A stretch of 47,919 bases of DNA from Streptomyces melanogenes (GTDB taxonomy: Bacteria > Actinomycetota > Actinomycetes > Streptomycetales > Streptomycetaceae). The stretch covers positions 1-47,919 of the forward strand of contig NZ_BMTS01000037.1 in NCBI RefSeq assembly GCF_014649795.1. Direction: 5' to 3'. Shown piece by piece: positions 1 to 7,368 of the stretch. Position numbers and translations under genes: made by a program. Numbering within the stretch: the stretch's first letter is position 1; the number at the start of each line of letters is the position of its first letter. The notes under the pieces are model-generated. The model searched no databases and had not been told where the DNA came from. It saw only the letters and a list, made by a program, of their open reading frames with translations.

Positions 1-1
1 C

Positions 2-55
2 CTGGCCCTCGGGGCCGGTGCCGTGGTGATCCGCCGCCGCGCCACCACCGACTGA
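2..55 (+). CDS. C-terminal end of a membrane-anchored surface protein (partial)
   Basis: The open frame enters from the left edge and ends LALGAGAVVIRRRATTD-stop. A short hydrophobic stretch followed by three arginines is the usual tail of an actinobacterial protein held in the membrane by one C-terminal helix, often after a sortase motif, which would lie outside the window. The tail resembles that of the protein ending at 33261. Function cannot be inferred from 17 residues. Confidence 0.55.
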   Translation: MALGAGAVVIRRRATTD

Positions 56-61
56 CCCCCT

Positions 62-97
62 CCTGTGGCCCGGCACCCACAAACACCGGGCCACAGG
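62..97 (+). terminator. Hairpin terminator after the left-edge gene
   Basis: A perfect 12-bp inverted repeat (CCTGTGGCCCGG / CCGGGCCACAGG, 62-73 and 86-97) with a 12-nt loop starts 6 bp after the stop codon at 55. A short A-run follows instead of a T-run, so it is a strong hairpin without a classical U-tract, as is common in Streptomyces. Confidence 0.7.
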
Positions 98-225
98 AAA
101 ACCCTCCGGACCAGATGGGTACGGCGTGCACATTCGCCGTACCCATCAGCCGTGTGGCAGGGGCAGCGTCCCACCCCCGAACCGCCGTTCAGCTCACCTG
201 CGCCGACTTGATGCGATCGGCTCCC

Positions 226-786
226 TCAGCTGCGCACCCGCGGCGGGGGCACCGGGCCGACATATCCGTCAGCGGCGATACGCACGGCCATGGCCGTGTA
301 GGCAGTGGGGTCCTCGGGAACGAGCGTGCCCAGTCCGTCGACGTACCGGTTGTACATGCAGAACGCCGCGGCGATCAGTACCGCGTCATGGATCTCGGCA
401 TCACTGGCGCCGGCGGCGCGGGCAGCCGCCACCTCCTCTTCCCCTACCTCCCGCCCCCCACGCTGAACGGCGTCGGCGATCGCAAGCAGCGCCTTGAGCT
501 TGTCGGAGACGGGGGCCTCGGCGGGCTCCGCCCGGACGCGGTCGACCAGATCCATTCCCTGGGGCAGTTGCGCGGCCGCGAACGCCGCGTGCGCGCCGGT
601 GCAGAAGCGGCAGCCGTTGAGGTGGGAGACCCGGGTGGCGATCAGCTCGCGCTCCCCCGGAGTCAGCGAGCTGGGACCGCGCAGCAGGACTTCGGCGAGT
701 TCGATCAGCGGACGGGCTGTCTCGGGCCGGTAGGCGAACAGCCCCGTGATGCCCGGCAGATCACTGTCGAGCGGGATGTGCGGCAT
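226..786 (-). CDS. AhpD-like / carboxymuconolactone decarboxylase-family protein
   Basis: The 186-residue product belongs to the AhpD-like (CMD) family of small all-helical disulfide-redox proteins, many annotated as peroxidase-related enzymes. It has the signature C59-R-F-C62-T-G-A-H66, in which the second Cys and the His normally form the redox/proton-relay site, preceded by the conserved ERELIATRVSHLNGC helix. The ATG at 786 has an AAAGGAG ribosome site about 6 nt upstream that overlaps the end of the upstream MetE-like gene (12-bp gap), so the two are surely co-transcribed. No signal peptide is present, so it should be cytosolic. A redox or detoxification role coupled to the methyltransferase-like protein is an inference from the operon only. 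Confidence 0.85.
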   Translation of the reverse strand: MPHIPLDSDLPGITGLFAYRPETARPLIELAEVLLRGPSSLTPGERELIATRVSHLNGCRFCTGAHAAFAAAQLPQGMDLVDRVRAEPAEAPVSDKLKALLAIADAVQRGGREVGEEEVAAARAAGASDAEIHDAVLIAAAFCMYNRYVDGLGTLVPEDPTAYTAMAVRIAADGYVGPVPPPRVRS

Positions 787-798
787 ACAGGGCTCCTT

Positions 799-1863
799 TC
801 ACAGGCCGAGGGCCTGGGAGGCCAGGGCGGTTCCCCGCACTCGGGCCTCGATCTTGGCGAAGGCGAGATCGCGGGAGGTGGAGGTGTCGTCGGCGAACGG
901 CGAGAAACCGCAGTCGTCACAGGTACCCAGCTGATCGACGGGGATGAAGCGCGCGGCGAGCAGGACGCGGTCGCGCACCTCCTCCGGCGTCTCCAAGGTG
1001 GTACCGATGGGATCGGTCACACCGACGAACACGCGGACGCCCGGACGGAGCTGTTCTGCGATGAGTCGCAACACCCTCTCGGGGTCGGGCTCGCTGGCCA
1101 GCTGGATGTAGAAATTGCCGACCTGCAGCCGGAAGAGCCTCGGTAGCAGATCCGTGTAGTCGACGTCCAGGCTGTGGGTCGAGTCGTGGTCGCCGCCCGG
1201 GCAGGTGTGCACTCCCAGACGTCTCCGCTCGTCCCCGATGAAACGGCCGAGGACCTCGTTGTTGAGGGCGATGAAGTCGTCGAGCAGAGCACCACTGGGG
1301 TCCAGCTTCAGCGACAGCCGGCCTTCGGTGAAGTCCAGCTGCACGCAGTGGGCACCCCCGTCGAGGCAGCGGCGGATGTCGGCCTCGGCCTCGTTGGCGA
1401 GGTCCCGCAGGAACGCTTCGCGGGGGTATCCGGCGAGCGGCTCACTCGGATACAGCAGGCTCAGGGCGGAGGGCGCAATCACCGCCTGCTTGACCGGCCG
1501 GTCGGTGTGGCGCCGGGCGTCCCGCAGATAGGTGTCCGCGTGGACTTGGTAGCGGAACGGTCCTTCGGCCAGCCGGGGCAACTGGCGAACGTGGCCGTCG
1601 GCGAAGGGGATGACGGCGCCGTCCGGGGCGAGGGTGGCGAGTCCCGCGATCGGGTAGGTGGCGAAGCTCGGCTTGGCCTGCTCGCCGTCGACCAGGACGG
1701 CGCAGCCGAGCTGCTCCAGCCGGGCCAGCGTGTCGACCGTCGCCTGCTCCTGAAGCTTCGCCAACTCCGCGTGGGACAACCGCCCTTCGGCGTGTTCGGC
1801 GAGGGCCTCCTGCAGAGCGCGCGGGCGAGGGATGCTGCCGATCGGCTCGGTGGGGATAGTCAT
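799..1863 (-). CDS. MetE C-terminal-like (cobalamin-independent methionine synthase-like) protein
   Basis: The 354-residue product covers the single catalytic barrel of the cobalamin-independent methionine synthase C-terminal domain, about half the length of true MetE (about 750 residues). The zinc-site motifs are visible: GVHTCPGGD (His and Cys ligands) and LGTCDDCGFSP near the C-terminus (third Cys). The N-terminus carries TEPIGSIPRP, also typical of stand-alone UROD/MetE-like proteins. The start is placed at the ATG giving MTIPTEP because the paralogue at 46987 aligns from that point; an ATG 12 nt upstream is possible. It is cytosolic and heads an operon with the AhpD-like gene. The true methyl donor and acceptor are unknown; single-domain versions are often methyltransferases of other thiols or alkylated substrates. 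Confidence 0.85.
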   Translation of the reverse strand: MTIPTEPIGSIPRPRALQEALAEHAEGRLSHAELAKLQEQATVDTLARLEQLGCAVLVDGEQAKPSFATYPIAGLATLAPDGAVIPFADGHVRQLPRLAEGPFRYQVHADTYLRDARRHTDRPVKQAVIAPSALSLLYPSEPLAGYPREAFLRDLANEAEADIRRCLDGGAHCVQLDFTEGRLSLKLDPSGALLDDFIALNNEVLGRFIGDERRRLGVHTCPGGDHDSTHSLDVDYTDLLPRLFRLQVGNFYIQLASEPDPERVLRLIAEQLRPGVRVFVGVTDPIGTTLETPEEVRDRVLLAARFIPVDQLGTCDDCGFSPFADDTSTSRDLAFAKIEARVRGTALASQALGL

Positions 1864-2236
1864 GGCCGGGACCATAGGAAGTGTCACCGGCCTCGGCAAG
1901 AGGGCCCGTACTCGCACAGTCGGGGGCGGTTACGCCGAGCGTGGGCCCCTTCCTCGTGACGGGATCCGCGTCCTCGCAGGTCATCGGTCGCCCGACGGCA
2001 GCACGACAGAGTCCCTCGCACGATGGCACAGACCGACGCCATCTCCCAAGGGAATCCGCGGAAGTTCACTGCATAGGCTTCACCTTTCGCCGGGTTGACC
2101 GGTGCCCGAACGAGCAGCGACGGCGGCCCCACGTCCCACCCGGCCCATCCACCCGCTCACCCGGCCGGGGGACAAAGGTCCGCTCACCCGGCACGCTGCC
2201 GACGCCACCCCTGGCCGATCAGTTACGTTGCGCCGC
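1864..2236. other. Divergent intergenic region, no gene seen
   Basis: These 373 bp separate the divergent MetE-like gene (minus) and the Tat-secreted protein (plus). No frame here has credible coding character or a convincing ribosome site. It must hold promoters for both directions, but no clear -35/-10 pair could be singled out by eye. Confidence 0.5.
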
Positions 2237-2917
2237 ATGACCTCAAGCGATCAAGCAGGCGCGGACCGCCGGGGCTTTCTCGTCGGCGCGGCCGCCGTCA
2301 TGGTCGGCGGCTGGTGGACGGCCTCCGGCTCGGCTTACGCGGAGCCTTCCGAGCTGCCGCTTCCGGGCGAGACCATTCGGTGCGTCAGCACAGCGCGTGG
2401 AGTGGTCCTGCGCACCCTCGTCGGATCAGGGTCGGTCGACGTCGACTGCGCCATCGCGCTGCGGGTCGAAGCCGATCCCACCGACGGCCTCGGCCGGACG
2501 CGGCGGCTGCGGGTCCTCGACCACCGGATGCGGGGCCGGAGCACGGAGTTCGGCGAGATCAGCATCGTGCAGGAACCCGAGCACCCGCGATCGCTGCCGC
2601 CCAGCACCATCCGCCGCCTGGACGACGCGTCGCCGCGCTATGCGCTGCGGCTGGTCTGCTCCCAGCTCGAAATGCAGGTCGAGCGGGTGCACGCGGACCT
2701 GCTGGAGCGGGTCGGCCTCCCCTTGGGCCTCGGGGAACAGTCGGCCACGCTCGTCACCACAGGGCCGCTGGTGCTGGAGAACGACCATCTGTCCAGCTGG
2801 CGGTTCCAGCACCACACCCTGGCCTCGCGGCGGAAAGTGGAACTGGCCTTCGCCGATCTGCCCGCGATGACCGTGGCGACCATCGAGCCGTTCACGATCG
2901 ATGCCATGCACGCCTGA
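2237..2917 (+). CDS. Tat-exported protein of unknown function
   Basis: The 226-residue product begins with a textbook twin-arginine signal: ADRRGFLVGAAAVMVGG, followed by a hydrophobic stretch and a SAYA-type cleavage site near residue 33. The chosen ATG gives MTSSDQAGADRRGF; an upstream in-frame ATG at 2102 would put 45 low-complexity residues before the signal and is unlikely. The mature part (about 190 residues) has no motif I recognise; it is acidic/basic mixed with no membrane segment and only one visible Cys. Tat export implies folding or cofactor loading before secretion. The gene stands alone, divergent from the MetE-like operon, and is followed 12 bp downstream by a 55-bp palindrome. 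Confidence 0.75.
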   Translation: MTSSDQAGADRRGFLVGAAAVMVGGWWTASGSAYAEPSELPLPGETIRCVSTARGVVLRTLVGSGSVDVDCAIALRVEADPTDGLGRTRRLRVLDHRMRGRSTEFGEISIVQEPEHPRSLPPSTIRRLDDASPRYALRLVCSQLEMQVERVHADLLERVGLPLGLGEQSATLVTTGPLVLENDHLSSWRFQHHTLASRRKVELAFADLPAMTVATIEPFTIDAMHA

Positions 2918-2929
2918 GAGCGGAACCGG

Positions 2930-2984
2930 GACACGAGCTGGGGTGGACCTATCACGCCGTGATAGGTCCACCCCAGCTCGTGTC
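2930..2984. repeat. 55-bp perfect palindrome centred on the 15-mer TATCACGCCGTGATA
   Basis: The centre base is 2957 and the 15-bp core is 2950-2964. Flanking arms extend the perfect dyad 20 bp further on each side. It lies 12 bp after the stop of the preceding gene and could serve as its terminator. The core is the same 15-mer found around the primase operon and inside parB, 15-22 kb away, so it is also a candidate outlying partition (parS-like) site. Confidence 0.75.
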
Positions 2985-3111
2985 ATGACGATCCGTTGGG
3001 CGAGGGGCTCCGGTGGGCAACTCCCCCGGATGGACAGCCAGCGATTGCAGCCACTACACGGCACATGCACGGTGAACAGGATCCAACCTCTCTCGGAAGG
3101 AGACCTTCCTT

Positions 3112-4047
3112 ATGCGTGTCCGCCGTACATCACGAGTCCTGACCGCCGTCCTCGCTGCATCGATTGTGCTGGGTACGGGGAGCGGCGCGTTCGCCGCCGT
3201 CCACCATGAGCCGCAGTCGGCTTTCGTCCGCGCGTCTTCTTCGGACCCCGCTCCTGACCTTGACGCAGTTATGAAGCAGCTCAAGGCTCTTGGTGACATC
3301 GGCGGCGTACTGACGCCCGTGACCGATCTCCTCAACGCGGTCCTGAAGACGCCTTCCCCGTCCCCGGAGGAGATCAAGGATCTGAAGGAGAAGGCGGCCG
3401 CCGCGATCGCCAAGGCCAAGAGCACCGCTCCGGAGCCGCCGACGACACCGACCGAGCCCCCCAAGCCTCCGGAGCCGCCGACGACACCGACCGAGCCCCC
3501 CAAGCCTCCGGAGCCGCCGACGACACCGACTGAACCGACCAAGCCGACGACACCGACCGAGCCTCCCAAGCCGGACGTTCCGTCAGTTCCGTCAGCGCCT
3601 TCAGTTCCTTCGGTACCCACCGTGCCCTCGGTGCCTTCGGTACCGTCGGTTCCCACCGTGCCCTCGGTGCCTCCGGTCGATCTACCGACGCCCCCCGCTG
3701 TCGGCCACAGCGGCCCGCAGGTGGCCCATCCGGCCCAGGGCGTCTCCACGAAGCGGGCACGTGACGTGAAGGACGACGCTCTCGGCAAGCTGCAGAAGGA
3801 CCTGGACGCACTGCTCGAGGCGGTCACCAGTGGCGACGCGGCCACGGTCCTCCCGGCGGTCCAGAAGACGGTGACCGACCTTGTCGGCTTCGTCCTCGCG
3901 GCTGTGCTCAGTGGTGGTCTGCCGCCCTCCGCCGTTCCCGGCCTGCCCAAGCTGCCGACCGGCCAGCCCCCCACCGGAAAGCTGCCCACCGGCACGCAGC
4001 CCGGCGCCGGGCCGGTCGAACTGCCCGCGCTTCCGAAGCCCCACTGA
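3112..4047 (+). CDS. Secreted proline-rich repeat protein
   Basis: The 311-residue product has a Sec signal peptide (MRVRRTSRVLTAVLAAS, cleavage near AFAA, residue 29). An N-terminal helical segment (about 30-105) is followed by tandem PEPPTTPTEPPKP units (about 107-150), then a VPSVP/VPTVP-rich stretch (about 158-190). A second helical segment (about 205-275) and a Pro/Gly-rich tail complete it. No catalytic motif or sortase signal is visible, so a structural or spacer role in the cell envelope is likely. The ATG is preceded by GGAAGGAGA. It is monocistronic, ending in a strong hairpin. Pro/Thr repeats of this kind often span peptidoglycan. Confidence 0.75.
   Translation: MRVRRTSRVLTAVLAASIVLGTGSGAFAAVHHEPQSAFVRASSSDPAPDLDAVMKQLKALGDIGGVLTPVTDLLNAVLKTPSPSPEEIKDLKEKAAAAIAKAKSTAPEPPTTPTEPPKPPEPPTTPTEPPKPPEPPTTPTEPTKPTTPTEPPKPDVPSVPSAPSVPSVPTVPSVPSVPSVPTVPSVPPVDLPTPPAVGHSGPQVAHPAQGVSTKRARDVKDDALGKLQKDLDALLEAVTSGDAATVLPAVQKTVTDLVGFVLAAVLSGGLPPSAVPGLPKLPTGQPPTGKLPTGTQPGAGPVELPALPKPH
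3433..3675 (+). repeat. In-frame coding repeats (39-bp Pro/Thr units, then VPS/VPT units)
   Basis: Three 39-bp direct repeats begin at 3433, 3472 and 3511, each encoding EPPTTPTEPPKPP or a variant. A run of valine-proline-serine/threonine codon triplets follows (about 3577-3675). Near-identity of the 39-bp units suggests recent slippage expansion. Confidence 0.8.
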
Positions 4048-4060
4048 GAAACACCCTCGC

Positions 4061-4097
4061 CGCTGCGCCGGTCCGCTCCCTCTGGACCGGCGCAGCG
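4061..4097. terminator. Bidirectional hairpin terminator between convergent genes
   Basis: Perfect 14-bp inverted repeat (CGCTGCGCCGGTCC / GGACCGGCGCAGCG, 4061-4074 and 4084-4097) with a 9-nt loop. It sits between the stop of the plus-strand Pro-rich gene (4047) and the stop of the minus-strand regulator (4098), so it can end both transcripts. Confidence 0.8.
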
Positions 4098-4730
4098 TCA
4101 TGATGCGCCGTCCCCACCGTCCGTGAACTCCGCTTCGCGGGCAACGGCACACAGCACCGCGAGGATCGCGCCGCCCAGCACAGCGGAGACCACCGCACGC
4201 TCAGCGGCGGCGTGCGCGCCGTCGGCCCCGGCCGCGTAGCCCGCTTCGGCCCGTACGATCCCTTGCGCCGCGTCGGCGTAGGCGTCCAAACACTCGGCCA
4301 GACCGTCGTGATCCAGCCCGTTCGCCACGGCGACAACCCCGGTCAGAGCCCGCGCCGCAGCGTCGGCGGGAGGCCATCCGCGTCGCGTCAGCAGTTCCTG
4401 CGCCGCCCGTGCGGCGCGTTCCCACTCCCGGTCCCGTTCCTGCGCCGCGGCGGCGAGGTCCGGCCCCGGGCCGTGACCGACCACCGTCGCCGCACGCGGG
4501 CTCGCATACGGCTCCCTCAGTGCCTCCATGACGTGGCGGGCCCGTTCCACGGAGAGTTGCCCAGGACCGGTCAGCGCCCGGATCAGCCTCAACTGGTGCT
4601 CGTGCTCCGGCCCGTAATCGGCCTGGGTTGAGTTGCGGAGCACGCCCGGGGTCAAAAGCCTCGACCTCAAGTAGAACTTGACCATCGCCGCGGAAACGCC
4701 GGTCCGGCGACTCAGTTCACTCAGTCGCAC
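4098..4730 (-). CDS. MerR-family transcriptional regulator
   Basis: The N-terminus reads VRLSELSRRTGVSAAMVKFYLR, the helix-turn-helix and first wing of MerR-type regulators, followed by a second winged segment with YGPEHEHQLRLIRALTG and an alanine-rich helical effector domain. It has none of the Cys patterns of metal-sensing MerR proteins, so the ligand is unknown. The start is uncertain: the open frame continues to 4841, overlapping the next gene, and the GTG at 4730 is chosen because the domain begins there; this gives 210 residues. It lies 28 bp downstream of a small secreted-protein gene on the same strand and may be co-transcribed with it. Confidence 0.75.
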   Translation of the reverse strand: MRLSELSRRTGVSAAMVKFYLRSRLLTPGVLRNSTQADYGPEHEHQLRLIRALTGPGQLSVERARHVMEALREPYASPRAATVVGHGPGPDLAAAAQERDREWERAARAAQELLTRRGWPPADAAARALTGVVAVANGLDHDGLAECLDAYADAAQGIVRAEAGYAAGADGAHAAAERAVVSAVLGGAILAVLCAVAREAEFTDGGDGAS

Positions 4731-4758
4731 GGCCGTGCCGCTCGTGTGCGAAACCGTC

Positions 4759-5124
4759 TCACCGGTACCATGCGGCCGGCACCGGCGTGCACTGGAAGGC
4801 GGCGCCCGCGCCGAGCGCGGCGACCTCCGTGCGCTCGACACTTGTGTTCACCACGGACGGCTTGCACAGCATCGGGGCCACGGCGTCCTCTTCCTGGCGC
4901 AGGTCACGCCAGCTGGTGGTCGCACCGAGCACGTGCGGGGCCCGGCACCCCAGGTTGATCATGCCGTCGAAGAGGGTGCCCCGCGTACAGATCTTGATGA
5001 CTCCGCCGTGGGCCACGAACTCATATGGTGTCGGCGCGTGCGGCGTGGCGGACACGGCGGGGGCATATCCGAACACGGCTCCCGCCGCGAGGAGTACGGG
5101 GGCGGTTAAGGCCAGGGCGGGCAT
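4759..5124 (-). CDS. Small secreted protein, function unknown
   Basis: The 121-residue product starts MPALALTAPVLLAAGAVFGY, a Sec signal peptide with an AVSA cleavage site near residue 26. The ATG at 5124 has AAGGAG 7 nt upstream; the GTG at 5142 that extends the frame lacks such a site. The mature protein (about 95 residues) has four cysteines (in KICTRG, NLGCRAP, MLCKPS and FQCTPV), which could form two disulfides outside the cell. No family was recognised. It precedes the MerR-type regulator on the same strand. Confidence 0.65.
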   Translation of the reverse strand: MPALALTAPVLLAAGAVFGYAPAVSATPHAPTPYEFVAHGGVIKICTRGTLFDGMINLGCRAPHVLGATTSWRDLRQEEDAVAPMLCKPSVVNTSVERTEVAALGAGAAFQCTPVPAAWYR

Positions 5125-5424
5125 GATGAAGCTCCTTGTCACATTCGCTACGTCCCGCCGGTCCGGGGCGCGGAATAGCCCGCGCGGGCCAACGGGTCAC
5201 TCGGATGGCCAACGATCCATCGCCTATCAGGAAACGCGGGGCATGCGCGGATCACCGCCGAGGGTGCCCCTCCCACCCGGGACGGCAACGTGATCGGGGC
5301 TTACGCCATCCGCGCTCGACCGATGGCGCGTGCCTGCGAGGCCGGGTGGGATCGCCCGGCCATCCAGGGGCCCGGCGGTGTGTCCGATGGACATGCGGCT
5401 GCCGGAGTGTCTTATTCCTCATGC
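5125..5424. other. Divergent intergenic region
   Basis: These 300 bp lie between the small secreted-protein gene (minus) and the NlpC/P60 gene (plus). Open frames crossing it lack ribosome sites and signal sequences. No strong hairpin was found; presumably it carries two promoters. Confidence 0.4.
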
Positions 5425-6528
5425 ATGCAACGCACTCGAAACGCACGACGCCGCCCGCCGAAACTTCGCGGGCTGGCGGCCGGTGCGGCTGTTCTCCTGC
5501 TGGCGGCTTCCGGACCCGTCTCCTCGGCCTCGGCGGACCCCCTGCCCTGGCCGGCCCCGCTACAGAATGGTTTCGTCCCCGCCACCGGCCCCACCGGTGA
5601 CGACGGCAGGCCCTCCCCGGTGGCCGCACACGGGCTCGCGCCGAGCAGCGAGTCGTTGCGCTCGTGGACGGACACGATACTGAGGATCAGCGAAGCCGGA
5701 GCGCGCTCCGCCGCACTCGAACGCAAGGTGCGGCAGCTGCGTGCCACAGCGAGCCGGGCCAGGCGGCAGGCCGACTGGTTCCGGGTGCAGCGGGACATCA
5801 TGGGCGACGACCTGGGCAGCGCCGCGCGGGAACAATACCGGGGCGGCGGATACGGCGCACTGGGACAGCTCCTGCTCGCTCCTTCGCCCCAGGTGCTCCT
5901 GGACGGGTGGACTGTGCAGCGGCACATGGGACACGTACTGGACGTGAAGTTCAAGATTGCCAAGCGGGAGGCCGCCCGGCGGGCCCGCGTCGCCGCGACG
6001 GCTCTGCGCGGGCAGCGCGCCGCGGAACATGAGCGCGACGTGGAGGCGAGCCGCCAGGAACAGGACCGCGCTCGCCTGACGGCACTGCTCGGCCAGTTCG
6101 CCACCGGTTTCGGCGACGGGGCCTGGAGCCCGTTCTCGGGGGTGCTGGCGGGAGCCGACGAGACACCGGGGCGCACCGAGATCGAAGCCGTGCGCTTCGC
6201 CCTGTCGCAGCTGGGGAGCCCCTATGTCTGGGGAGCGACGGGACCCTCGTCCTACGACTGCTCGGGGCTCACCTCCCGGGCGTGGTCGGCCTCCGGGGTG
6301 ACCATCCCCCGTACCAGTCAGATGCAGTGGGCGGGCCTGCCCCGGGTCGGCGGCCGACTGCGCCCGGGGGACCTGGTCATCTACTTCCCGGATGCGACGC
6401 ATGTCGGGATGTACGTCGGCCAGGGCATGGTGATCCACGCGCCGCGGCCCGGAACGGTCGTACGCCTCACCGCGCTGCACCGGATGCCGGTACTCGGAGT
6501 GGTCCGGCCCGGGCCCGCACAAGCGTAA
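5425..6528 (+). CDS. Secreted NlpC/P60-family peptidoglycan endopeptidase
   Basis: The 367-residue product has a basic N-terminus and hydrophobic signal (LRGLAAGAAVLLLAASG, cleavage near SASA), an Arg/Ala/Gln-rich coiled-coil region (about 80-230), and a C-terminal NlpC/P60 domain (about 250-360). The catalytic Cys is in YDCSGLT and the His in ATHVGMYVG, with the polar third residue in VIHAPRPG. Such enzymes cut the D-Glu to diamino acid bond of cell-wall stem peptides; the coiled coil often regulates activity as in RipA/PcsB-type hydrolases. The frame extends upstream to 5290, but the ATG at 5425 puts the signal peptide at the terminus. Confidence 0.92.
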   Translation: MQRTRNARRRPPKLRGLAAGAAVLLLAASGPVSSASADPLPWPAPLQNGFVPATGPTGDDGRPSPVAAHGLAPSSESLRSWTDTILRISEAGARSAALERKVRQLRATASRARRQADWFRVQRDIMGDDLGSAAREQYRGGGYGALGQLLLAPSPQVLLDGWTVQRHMGHVLDVKFKIAKREAARRARVAATALRGQRAAEHERDVEASRQEQDRARLTALLGQFATGFGDGAWSPFSGVLAGADETPGRTEIEAVRFALSQLGSPYVWGATGPSSYDCSGLTSRAWSASGVTIPRTSQMQWAGLPRVGGRLRPGDLVIYFPDATHVGMYVGQGMVIHAPRPGTVVRLTALHRMPVLGVVRPGPAQA

Positions 6529-6687
6529 GTTGCCCTCTGGCCATCAGTGGATAATCCGACGAATCCAGTAGGTGAGTGGTCTTGCAATGCACTGCGGCCA
6601 GAACGTCGGCGCGCCAACAAGACAAGAGTGATTTTTTTTCCCAAACTGCCTTGCGTTGCGCTCTCGTCCTCTAGGGAAAAGTCCTTC

Positions 6688-7107
6688 ATGCCCCCCCTCC
6701 GGAACACACGTCGCGAACCCCTGGGAATCTCCACGGCACGTGGTGTCGCCGTCGGTGCGGCACTGGCCTGTGCCGGCTTTCTGGCAGGGGCCGGGGCCGA
6801 CCCTGCCGTCGCGGCGCAGCAGGGGGGGACTGACCGAATGAGCGCGCATGGCTTCGCCCGTGCCGAATCGGCCGCCGGCGCGCCTCTGCGGCAGGGCTCG
6901 GCTCTCCGGGTCCTGGGGCCTGCGGAGACCGGGCTCGTCGAGGGCGCCAGGAGCAACTCCGTCGAACGCAAGCGGCGGCTGGACTCCGATGCCGACAGCG
7001 TCACGCCGCTCGCCGTCGGCCTGGCCACGGCCATGGCCGTGGTCGGCGGAACGGCGTTCTCGGCGATCCGCCGCAAGGTGCGGCGGGACGAGGCGCCGGG
7101 CTGCTGA
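6688..7107 (+). CDS. Small exported protein with C-terminal membrane anchor
   Basis: The 139-residue product has an N-terminal signal (ISTARGVAVGAALACAGFL, cleavage near AVAA, about residue 44), about 60 mature residues rich in Gly, Ala and Arg, then a hydrophobic helix (PLAVGLATAMAVVGGTAFSA) and a basic tail IRRKVRRDEAPGC. It is likely anchored to the outer face of the membrane. No LPXTG motif precedes the helix. The frame runs upstream to 6547 but the ATG at 6688 fits the signal. No family recognised. Confidence 0.6.
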   Translation: MPPLRNTRREPLGISTARGVAVGAALACAGFLAGAGADPAVAAQQGGTDRMSAHGFARAESAAGAPLRQGSALRVLGPAETGLVEGARSNSVERKRRLDSDADSVTPLAVGLATAMAVVGGTAFSAIRRKVRRDEAPGC

Positions 7108-7190
7108 GGCCCCGGACGCCACAAGCCCGGCCGGGAGCGGAACTGGGGACATAGGACGCCGACAGGATCCGCTCCCGGTCGACCGCCGCC

Positions 7191-7228
7191 CGTGGGGCGG
7201 GCCTTTTTGGGGAAAGGCCCGCCCCACG
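7191..7228 (+). terminator. Hairpin terminator
   Basis: Perfect 16-bp arms (7191-7206 and 7213-7228, CGTGGGGCGGGCCTTT and its complement) with a 6-nt loop, 83 bp after the stop of the small anchored-protein gene. It could also stop antisense transcription from the right. Confidence 0.75.
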
Positions 7229-7318
7229 GGACGGGGGTGAGGCAGGCGCTGCGGAGAGCGCAAGCTCCGCAGCGGCTTGCTCCAGGAACAACGTTCGTCC
7301 TGGACCACCGTCAAATGC

Positions 7319-7349
7319 GTGGGTCCGCAAGTGGTGCTCACGGACCCAC
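7319..7349 (-). terminator. Hairpin downstream of the Ig-like repeat gene
   Basis: Inverted repeat GTGGGTCCG / CGGACCCAC (7319-7327, 7341-7349) with a 13-nt loop, located 20 bp beyond the minus-strand stop codon at 7369. No T-run. Confidence 0.55.
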
Positions 7350-7368
7350 ACTTCGCTCTGATGAACCG

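Noticed and set aside
2930..2984. Linear-replicon telomere palindrome
   Set aside because: A single palindrome without the clustered hairpins and GCGAAAGC-type loops of Streptomyces telomeres; the core matches the internal par sites.
3433..3550. CRISPR-like or minisatellite 39-bp repeats
   Set aside because: They are in-frame coding repeats of a Pro-rich protein with no spacers.
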